A stretch of 64,000 nt of DNA from Massariosphaeria phaeospora (taxonomy: Eukaryota; Ascomycota; Dothideomycetes; Pleosporales). The DNA is taken from positions 1-64,000 of the forward strand of contig JAADJZ010000032.1 in assembly GCA_011032825.1 (NCBI GenBank), in the 5' to 3' direction. Under the pieces are notes generated by a model. It was not told where the DNA came from. It saw nothing but the letters and a program-made list of their open reading frames with translations, and did no database searches. Positions 56,748 through 64,000 of this stretch are shown piece after piece; position 1 is the first letter of the stretch; each line of letters opens with the position of its first letter. Position numbers and translations under genes: made by a program.

Positions 56748-57908
56748 ATGGCGACCGAAGACGTCGAAGTCGCAGACATCACTACTGAACACACCGGCAA
56801 CCACCAGCGGCGGAAACGACGAGGTTCCACACCCGCGGTAGCTTCGCGACCATTCGCAGGCCGCATCGGCGGAAACGCAGAGTTCACGCTCTCGCCAGAC
56901 GACGCGTCGTTCAAGAGCGTGGTTTCGCGGCTCCCGGATGCGGCGGCTACATTCTCGTGGGCGGCGAGTTTCCGCTTGACCGGCTTCGCGGACGTCGAGC
57001 TGTGGAAGGAAGCGACCATCGAAGGCATCGGGACCTGTTTACAGATCTACCTCGCGGGACTATATGCCATCGGACTGGGACGTGCTGGGGCAGCGACTGC
57101 GCTGGGTCCTATCGCTCCCGCGGCGTTTGGAGCGGTTTCGAATTTCCTGCTGATAGCGCTGTTTGTGTATGCCGGGGGGCCAGTGTCCGGAGGCCATTTC
57201 AATCCGCTGATTACCATGGCGGCGTTCTTCGCGAGGCTGGCGGTGTTTCCGCGGACGGTGCTGTATGTCGTGTTTCAGTGTGCTGGAGCGGTGGTTGCGG
57301 GGTTGCTGGTTAGAGTGAGTCTGGGAGAAGCGCCGGCTTCGCTTCGAGTGATTCCCGGATGCTATATTGATGCTGCTGTTGTGACTCCGGGTCAAGCGTA
57401 TGTTATATGCATGGTGGTTAAGAGATGTACTGAGATTTGTAGATATGTTCTCGAGACGATGTCTTCGTTCGCGCTCATCTTCATTGCGTTTGGGGTTGGA
57501 CTTGACCCTCGCCAGCGGGATGTTTTCGGGCCCGCGTTATCGCCTATTCTGGTAGGTCTCTTCTCTTGCGGATAGCACAGTCTACTAACACGTACAGGTT
57601 GGTCTTTCGGTGGGCCTTTGCAGTTTTGCAACAGGGGTTGCTAGACCTGGATATGCTGGCGCCTGTGAGTCGTATGTACATCTGTCGAAGGATGTTTTAG
57701 CTAATCTATTAGCTTTGAATCCGGCACGCTGCTTGGGTCTGATGTCTGCAGCTGGTGAGCACATTGCACATCTATCTTCTCTGGCTAAGGCTGACTTTTG
57801 ATTTTGAAAGAGAACTTCGAATACCACTACATCCATTGGTTTGGGGATATCACTGCAGCCATGCTGAATGGTATTTTGTATTGGGCGATACCGATATACA
57901 AGACATGA
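56748..57908 (+). CDS. Aquaporin-like (MIP family) channel
   Basis: Five exons: 56,748-57,397, 57,443-57,551, 57,598-57,664, 57,713-57,754 and 57,811-57,908, giving 321 residues. Four introns of 45, 46, 48 and 56 bp. The MIP family forms membrane channels for water or small solutes. The first pore motif is NPL (SGGHFNPLITMA, Asn152) instead of NPA; the second is canonical (ASLNPARCLGLM, Asn278) and is assembled only by splicing intron 3. Six hydrophobic segments are visible from about residue 90 to 315, preceded by a long hydrophilic N-terminus of about 88 residues. The NPL variant suggests altered selectivity; the substrate cannot be predicted. Intron 1 is 45 bp, has no in-frame stop, and could be retained without frameshift (see findings). 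Confidence 0.9.
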
Positions 57909-58240
57909 TGTGCTAGTAGGATGCATGGACGGGAATCATACAAGTAGATCGTGCTCAACTGACGGAGGCAACAAAAGGCCTAGCTTCATCATATAACAGA
58001 GCGAGCTTAATAAGAACCAAAAATTTCACATCCTGTGTGCATTAAATGTGTGGTAGTCGTGTTGATGTCGAAATAGGCCGGGCGGTCACGGTGTTTTGGA
58101 GAAGCCCCTTGGGATAGCGCTAGTCCTTTACTATACTAGCGCGCTTCGCTTACGGCGACCACACAGCTACAATTTGCACCTAAACTTTCTCCAACAGCAC
58201 GACGAACCCGCACCTCGACACTTTCGACAACGCCGCCACC
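57909..58240. other. Promoter region of the eS7 gene
   Basis: 332 bp between two plus-strand genes. The stretch 58,110-58,240 is pyrimidine-rich, as in ribosomal protein gene leaders, and ends with the start context CCACCATG. Confidence 0.5.
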
Positions 58241-59108
58241 ATGTCGTCGCCCTCTCTAAACAAGATTGCCGCCAACAGCCCGTCGAGGCAGAACCCCTCA
58301 GAAATTGAGACCAGTATTGCCAATGTAAGATATCGCACGATCGAGCTCCACGACGTGTCTTCTCCATCGCACGACCGCGATACTAACAGTTATGCCAGGC
58401 GCTCTACGATCTCGAGACCTCCATCGCCGACCTGAAGCCCGCTCTCCGCCCGCTCCAATTCGTCTCCGCTCGCGAGGTAAGATGAACCACGACCTCATCA
58501 CAACTCTCTCCATCGATGCGCTCTCGAATACCGAAGCCGTCACACACACACATTCTTGATCGAAGAGGCGTTGGGCACTGGGCAGCTTTGCTGACACCAG
58601 GATTCTTAGATCGAGGTCGGCCACGGCAGGAAAGCGATTGTCATCTTCGTCCCTGTTCCCCTCCTTACCGGATGGCACAAGGTCCAGCAGCGGTAAGTAT
58701 TGCGTCCCTACATGTGTTCCGATCGATCTAATGTTTTGAAGTCTCACCCGCGAGCTTGAGAAGAAGTTCTCCGACCGTCACGTCCTGATCGTCGCCTCGC
58801 GCCGTATTCTGCCCCGCCCCAAGCGCTCCAACCGGTCCCGCACTTCGCAACAGCAGAAGCGCCCGCGATCCCGAACTCTCACCGCTGTCCACGAGGCCAT
58901 CCTCACCGACCTCGTCTACCCCGTCGAGATCGTTGGAAAGCGCCTCAGGACCCGTGAGGACGGCAGCAAGATCCTCAAGGTTGTGCTCGACGAGAAGGAG
59001 CGTGGTGGTGTTGACTACAGGCTGGACACTTACTCTGAGGTCTACAAGCGCCTCACCGGCAAGGGTGTAAACTTCGAGTTTCCCCAGAGCGCTGCTGCAG
59101 ATTACTAG
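58241..59108 (+). CDS. RPS7: 40S ribosomal protein eS7 (S7)
   Basis: Four exons: 58,241-58,324, 58,399-58,476, 58,610-58,692 and 58,742-59,108, giving 203 residues; introns of 74, 133 and 49 bp. eS7 is a small-subunit ribosomal protein also needed for 18S rRNA maturation. Recognised from [79 protein letters not shown] and the C-terminal [20 protein letters not shown]. Length is normal for the family. The 133 bp second intron contains a CA run (about 58,542-58,552). Confidence 0.97.
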
Positions 59109-59317
59109 ACGGCTGTTTGGATATCTATGGGTCCGGAGTACGGCTTAACACATGCATTATGTACTCGGCATAAAAAATGACACGAGCCTTTATTAGGGCG
59201 TTCAGATACCATTTGGAATTTATGTCTACTTGTGATCTATATATTTGCCTTCTGAGGTTGATGCTTCATAAAGTCTTGCTGCGTTTCACCTACTTTGACT
59301 GGTTCATAGATTGTTTT

Positions 59318-60085
59318 TTACTGCCTGTCAAGCTCAGGATAGTGACGGAAGACGCCATCGCCATACGGAATTCGGCGTGAGCTCACTAGATAATCCTTCA
59401 GCCCACTGTGTTCCCGTACACTAGGGTAGAAAGTCCCAAAGAGCAGCGGGTGATCACCCTCCCTCGCCTCCATTTCTTTAGGAAATGCAAACTTCAGCCC
59501 ATCGAGCACTTGCCAGACGGTCGTGTCTGCGTAGCTCAGCTTTCCACCAACCAGGTATTTCCCTTGACCACCTTCATTCCCTTTGAGCACTCGCTCGAAG
59601 AAGCCAAAGAATTTGGGCAATCGATTCTCGCGGAAGTCGGTAGCTTTCTTGAGCGCCTCCTCCTTCTGATCCTTGTAGTACTTCGCTACTGCAACTGGAT
59701 GATGCGTGTCGTGCGCCTCGTTATTTAGATCCAGCGCTGTGAACGCATGGCTCATCACCCAATGCTTCTCTGCCTCATCCTCGCCCGCCAAACCCAGCTT
59801 GTCCCCCAAGTACGCAAGGATGTTCGGTGTCTGGTATAGCACCAGCGTCTTCCCGTTCTTGCCTTCTCCGGGGACGCGGAGGGAGGGCGGCGCGAATGGG
59901 GGAGGATTGCCGTCGGAGTCGACGGTTACGGTGGAGTCGATGCTGGAGAGCACGGCATTGATGCCGTCCTTTGAGGCGTTGGCCGTGTCGGTGTAGGCCG
60001 TGTGGGTGGCTTCGAAGGCGAGGCGGATGAATTCGCCGCGGCCGGGGATGGTGGGCCAGTAGATGAGTTCGTATTTGGGAGACAT
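59318..60085 (-). CDS. Glutathione S-transferase
   Basis: Single exon of 255 residues from ATG 60,085. The N-terminal thioredoxin-like domain starts YELIYWPTIPGRGEFIRLAFE, with a Tyr in the position used for glutathione activation in Tyr-type classes. LVLYQTPNILAYLGDKLGL matches the glutathione gamma-Glu binding loop. The helical C-terminal domain includes KYLVGGKLSYADTTVWQVLDGL (SxADxxxW pattern). The enzyme conjugates glutathione to electrophiles in the cytosol; substrate unknown. A ~25-residue Pro/Gly-rich insertion between the two N-terminal halves (residues about 55-78) is longer than in canonical GSTs. It is convergent with RPS7 (209 bp between stops). Confidence 0.92.
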   Translation of the reverse strand: MSPKYELIYWPTIPGRGEFIRLAFEATHTAYTDTANASKDGINAVLSSIDSTVTVDSDGNPPPFAPPSLRVPGEGKNGKTLVLYQTPNILAYLGDKLGLAGEDEAEKHWVMSHAFTALDLNNEAHDTHHPVAVAKYYKDQKEEALKKATDFRENRLPKFFGFFERVLKGNEGGQGKYLVGGKLSYADTTVWQVLDGLKFAFPKEMEAREGDHPLLFGTFYPSVREHSGLKDYLVSSRRIPYGDGVFRHYPELDRQ

Positions 60086-60531
60086 CTTACGGTGCTGAGG
60101 TAGAGGGTTAGCTGAGGTGTAGCTCTCACTACCTTCGATGGCTTACGATTGACAATTGACTGGTGCGGGGCGTAGATGGTGTGGAACGTCGATTAAGACA
60201 CAAGAAGCTGCCCCGCCAGGCGCCTCTGGATTGCATGGCCCTGGAGGATTTCTCGGCGTCATATTGTGGGGTGGGGTGGGACTCGAAGGAGGCTAAGGAC
60301 AGGTCTTGTCTCAAAGTGCAATGCTTAGCGCCGCGCTGTTTAGCGGGCATTCGCAGCTTGCAATTACACCATCAAAGAAACTTGATGCAGATGCGATGAT
60401 AACAAGGTGATTGATTATGACCTAAGGTTTCCTAATAATTCAGCTGGTAACGTTACAACTTAGAGCGTAGCAATAGCGATAGGCTAGCCATAGGCGGCAC
60501 CCCAATTCTGATCGACGGCACCCCAGACCTC
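60086..60531. other. GST promoter and gene-to-repeat transition
   Basis: 446 bp. The first ~330 bp are GC-balanced. CGGCACCCC occurs twice (about 60,494-60,502 and 60,515-60,523), perhaps the edge of another repeat. No gene recognised. Confidence 0.4.
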
Positions 60532-60845
60532 AATGTACGCAGGCGTACGTTAACGTACGTAGCTGCACCGATTTGCGCCACTGCAGAGGCGCACTAGCCA
60601 CAGATTAGTAAGCGCAGCGCCTCACCTATCGGGCAATCTAGGCTCCGGCAGTGCCGCTCATCCACCAATTCCTCCGAATCGGTGTGAATTTAACCTGATA
60701 TGTCGCTATTTTTAGTGCGAGATCTAAGACTGTAAAATTTTTAAGTAAATGCGCTTCTACTAAAAGCAATTAGATTTTTGTAATTTTTGCAGCAATCGAT
60801 TTAACTCGTTAAGCGCTACAATATTGACTAAAAGTATTTTTGTAT

Positions 60846-61503
60846 GGCGAAGGATAGGCGGAACCACACTTTGGGTAGGCGGAACCACAGTTTGAGATAT
60901 ACGCGTGCAACCGGATTATCCGTACTGCCGAGGTTTAGCCGACGAACTCTAAAATCTCATCTCATGTACGGCAGCGCCTGCACCTGCCGCGCACCTACAC
61001 AGAGCGATCCAAAATACCTGCGCACCAAATTCAAATATGCAGAAATGTATGCGACAGCTATACAAACTTTCACAGCAAGATTCCACCGCGTGGTTGTTGC
61101 GTAGGGTCGCTGAAGGTGCGCCGCTGCCAGCGCCGCAGAGGCACCCGCAGAGGCACCCGCAGAGGCAGCACCCGGCGGCGGCGCTGGGTGCAGCAGAGAT
61201 ACCCGCACCTGCAGCGCAGCAACCACACGTCAGAAAAGGGCTGCGAGAGTTTAGATAGCCGTCGCATACAAACATTACAGCTTCATTTAAGGCGCAGGTA
61301 TTTTGAGTCGCTGTGGAGGTGGTGCAGTAGGTGCGCAAAGATCGCTGGCGCTGTAAAGGCTGCGGGTGCCTCTGCCGTCCGAAGTTTTGGTGTTCTTCGG
61401 CAGAAGCTCGGCCGTACTAAAAAGTACTAAGTGAGGGGCTGCACGCGTACATCTCAAACTGTGGTTCCGCCTACCCAAAGTGTAGTTCCGCCTATCCTTC
61501 GCC
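60846..61503. mobile_element. GC-rich foldback MITE (658 bp) with perfect 8 bp TSD
   Basis: Flanked by TTTTGTAT at 60,838-60,845 and 61,504-61,511. TIRs start GGCGAAGGATAGGCGGAACC on both ends and match over about 60 bp with two mismatches. The interior is a longer, weaker inverted repeat (AAAATACCTGCGC near 61,011 against its inverse near 61,295). The TIR contains TAGGCGGAACCACA twice with a 21 bp period. The 8 bp duplication suggests the hAT superfamily. GC content is normal, so it has largely escaped RIP. Confidence 0.87.
61134..61169. repeat. 12 bp tandem repeat, three units
   Basis: Three tandem copies of CGCAGAGGCACC (the last ends AGC), inside the centre of the GC-rich MITE. It is flanked by further CAGCGCCG-like sequence. 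Confidence 0.9.
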
Positions 61504-61950
61504 TTTTGTATTTAACGCAGGGTTAGTAGGTGCAGTAAGTGCAGCAGAAAGTTAAAGTTTAGTAAAAAAACTAGTAGAGTTAGTTTTGTAGGTAGCTCGC
61601 TTAAAGCTTAGCAAGTTTAAAAATAAAAGCGCTATTGCGATAGAAATAGAAACTTAGTACAAAAAACAAAAATATAATCGCTGCTACTTGCTGCTAACAA
61701 AGTAAATAACTTAGCACAGAAATTCGTATCGCTAGTGTAGCAGTACCTAGGCTTACTTTAGGTATCTCGAACTTTAATGTTGTAGCGAATTCTTGAGTAA
61801 TACTTTACTAGCGTACGTTAACGTACGCTTGCGTACATTAAAATCTAAAGTACTACTAATAAAAATTAAAGTGCTGCTTATAGCTAGTCTAGCGATACGC
61901 TAGCTATGCTATGCGCAGCACTTTAACTTAATTAATTCGAAAAGTTATTA

Positions 61951-62207
61951 ACGTATTAAATTACCGAGCTAGCTAGATTACCAAGCTAGCTACTTTTCTT
62001 TAGCATTAAATCTTTAGGTTCAAAGCTTAATTACTTTACTAATAGTAGAGCTATCTAGATAATTTCTACACTATTTTAAAGCTTTAGTTTAGTTTTTTAA
62101 AACTTACTAAAAGTTATCTAAATAGAACTAGTATAGCTAGAGTTATTAAAGTTTAAGAATAATAAAATTCGCTTAGCTTTTAATTTCTAGTTCTAGTACT
62201 TAACTAC
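61951..62207. mobile_element. Foldback MITE M, left part
   Basis: Begins ACGTATTAAATTACCGAGC after TA 61,949-61,950. It aligns with the left arms of the M copies at 6,350 and 16,393 (TTCAAAGCTTAA, GAACTAGTATAGCTAGAGTT). It is cut at TA 62,208-62,209 by the T insertion; the right part is not in the window. Confidence 0.8.
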
Positions 62208-62209
62208 TA

Positions 62210-62871
62210 ACGTATTCTACTATTACTTTAGCTAACTTATTACTTTAGCTAAAAAAGCTTAGTAGCACTAACTTTTTTATTAACGCAACATGCTTTAACA
62301 ACAAAACGCGCAGCTATTTAATTAAAAAAGTAGAATTTAGCTTGCTTTTTATGCCTATACTATACGCTAATTTTAAAGCTTTTACTACGCTGCTAAAGTA
62401 TTTAGCATACTTTTTTTAACTTTAACTAACTAATACAATAAAATTACGTACATTTTTGAAAAACGTAATAGTTAACAAAAGCTTACTACAACTAAAGAGC
62501 AAACAATTGTTTAATATATTTTTAACTTTAATTTGCAAGAATTCGCGCTTCGGCTGTGCAAAGTAGTAGATATAGCTAATAAAGTACTAAGTGTGCGTAG
62601 TAGCGAGCTAGTTAGCAAATACTAAGCTAAGCGCTTTGTAACGCGCTTAGATAAACTTAAAATAGCTTTTAATTAAGTAAAGAATAAGCAGAGAATACTT
62701 TAGAAGAATCTAGAAATAATTAGCGCGTAGTTTAAGCTAGTAAACGAAACTAAAGCTAAGTACAGCGTTTACAACAACAATGTATACAACTCTAACAAAA
62801 CTAGCTTTTAAATAAGCGTAATTAGCTCTATAAAAGTTGTTATAAGCGTAAAAAAACGTGCTTAGCTAGAG
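62210..62871 (+). mobile_element. Family T transposon, left part
   Basis: Begins ACGTATTCTACTATTAC, the same end as the copy at 7,034, and runs parallel to 13,642-14,232 of that copy. It shows the uninterrupted GCAAC target of the Gypsy element at about 62,284. It breaks at 62,871 against the palindromic MITE and does not resume in the window. Confidence 0.8.
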
Positions 62872-63309
62872 TAAGCTAGCGAATAGGTATAGATTAAGTT
62901 AAAGTTAGGTTAGATCCGCACGAATTAGAAAACGAAAATCAAAATCTTTACTTTTTAATATCTTACCTAATACTATAGATATACTAATGCAAATATAACA
63001 CGTGCTGCAGATATATAAATACAATTATATGTAAAATTATTAGAGAATTCTAGCTAGTCTAGCTTTTTTAATATAGCTTTTTATTTATTAAATCTATAAA
63101 GAATAAATGAAATATACTCTAGACTAGCTAGAATTCTCTAATAATTTTACATATAATTGTATTTATATATCTGCAGCACGTGTTATATTTGCATTAGTAT
63201 ATCTATAGTATTAGGTAAGATATTAAAAAGTAAAGATTTTGATTTTCGTTTTCTAATTCGTGCGGATCTAACCTAACTTTAACTTAATCTATACCTATTC
63301 GCTAGCTTA
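62872..63309. mobile_element. Palindromic MITE (438 bp)
   Basis: Starts TAAGCTAGCGAATAGG and ends CCTATTCGCTAGCTTA; two near-perfect inverted arms of about 180-200 bp. It aligns with 33,893-34,328 but with the unique centre inverted. Flanks show no TSD; the left flank is T and the right flank is repeat R. Confidence 0.82.
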
Positions 63310-64000
63310 ATATTAACAATATATTACTTGCGGCTACAAACGCTTTAAGCTTCTAGTAGAGTACTAATAGCTGCCTAGCAAGAAGTATATAAAGTTGCTT
63401 CGCTTTTGCTATAAATAAACTTTATCAAATTTATTACATTCTTTATCTAGAACTTGCTTTTCTAGGCGATTTTTTTTTATTTAAATTCAATTAATTTCTA
63501 CGCAGTAAAGATCGTAAGATTTTTAAGAAGTACAATACTTTTAGAAGTTAAAAGCAACTTCTAAAAAACTCTACGACGCAGCGAAAAAAGTTTTTAAAAC
63601 TAAATTGCTACGATAAACAGTACTTAGAATAAGTATATTTAAATACTAGTTGTAAAAGCTCGCAGGCTAGAAAGCAAAAGCTAAAGTAGCAAAGCAATTA
63701 AAGAAGCTCTACAAAAGCTAATAAACAACAACAAACTTAATGTAGAAACTTAAAAGATTTGTTTTAATACAGCAGAAACTATATATACAAAAATGTTTGT
63801 TGCAAAACTCGTAACAAAACTACTTAAAAAAGTAACAAACGATTAGCTACTAGCAGCGAAGCTAGTTCTCGCAAAACTTTCAAATTCTAAACGGCTAGTT
63901 AATAACGAAAGTACGAAAGTTTAGGCACTTATTAAAATATTGCAAAATTAAGTTTGAATTCTCTAGAAGAAAAAGAGAGCTGCGCTAGCAACACCGCCGA
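63310..64000. repeat. Repeat R, inverted relative to 25.1-25.8 kb
   Basis: Matches the reverse complement of about 25,095-25,775 over almost its whole length. Continues beyond the window. AT-rich with stops in all frames; a TATA-like AAGTATATAAAG lies at about 63,383. Class unknown. Confidence 0.7.

Larger units (their letters stand above)
60532..61839. repeat. TIR-bounded segment with a CGTACGTTAACGTACG palindrome at both ends
   Basis: AATGTACGCAGGCGTACG at 60,532 is matched in inverse at 61,811-61,839 over about 28 bp with one mismatch. Each end contains the perfect 16 bp palindrome CGTACGTTAACGTACG. The segment is interrupted by the MITE 60,846-61,503, leaving about 640 bp with no coding sequence. 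I see no clear TSD, so this is a likely but unproven non-autonomous element. Confidence 0.5.

Noticed and set aside
53110..57908. A secondary-metabolite or effector gene cluster
   Set aside because: No polyketide synthase, peptide synthetase, terpene synthase or dedicated regulator; neighbours are housekeeping genes.
1..64000. CRISPR array or other prokaryotic systems
   Set aside because: Repeats are dispersed transposons with TSDs; genes have spliceosomal introns.

Overview
The window comes from a filamentous ascomycete, most likely a Dothideomycete (Pleosporales-like). The reasons are short introns (45-133 bp) with GT..AG borders and CTAAC/CTAAT-like branch points, fungal-type proteins (PEX16, RPN8, a fungal SWIRM protein, an M43 metalloprotease), and two sharply AT-rich blocks of transposons that carry stop codons of the kind left by repeat-induced point mutation (RIP, C-to-T at CpA). 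The species assignment is inference; nothing was searched.

Layout. Positions 1 to about 36,000 are an AT-rich, gene-free nest of dead transposons. I could resolve many element borders by reading terminal inverted repeats (TIRs) and target-site duplications (TSDs). Family T is a ~1,850 bp pogo/Fot1-like DNA transposon with a CCHC knuckle at the transposase C-terminus and a TA TSD. Family P is a second pogo-like transposon of ~2,050-2,150 bp net with a lysine-rich tail. Family M is a ~915 bp foldback MITE with T-type ends. There are also hAT-type MITEs with 8 bp TSDs, one complete 6,528 bp Gypsy LTR retrotransposon with two 430 bp LTRs and a GCAAC TSD, a second Gypsy fragment and a solo LTR. 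At the left the nesting is five levels deep. From about 36,200 to 37,242 the last transposon (P4) is much less mutated.

Positions 37,245 to about 60,400 are a GC-balanced gene block. In order: a tandem array of three HD-domain phosphohydrolase paralogues on the minus strand, the first broken by a CAG-to-TAG-type stop and by the P4 insertion; PEX16 (peroxisome biogenesis); RPN8 (proteasome lid); a SWIM zinc-finger protein; a ~3.2 kb intergenic region; a SWIRM-domain protein; a CDC50/LEM3 flippase subunit; a secreted pappalysin-type (M43) metalloprotease; two weak hypothetical ORFs; an aquaporin-like channel; ribosomal protein eS7; and a glutathione S-transferase. These are mostly housekeeping genes with no sign of one shared pathway, so the layout is a typical gene island between RIP-degraded blocks.

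Positions 60,500 to 64,000 re-enter repeats: a GC-rich foldback MITE with a perfect 8 bp TSD inside another TIR-bounded segment, then nested M, T and palindromic MITE copies, and finally an inverted copy of a repeat also present near 25.1-25.8 kb.

The most unusual observation is in the transposon ends. Almost every T, P and M end I could read contains two adjacent copies of a 17 bp unit (16 bp in P4) just inside the terminal ACGT or CCGTGTT. The 17 bp spacing is kept, but the unit's sequence differs from copy to copy.
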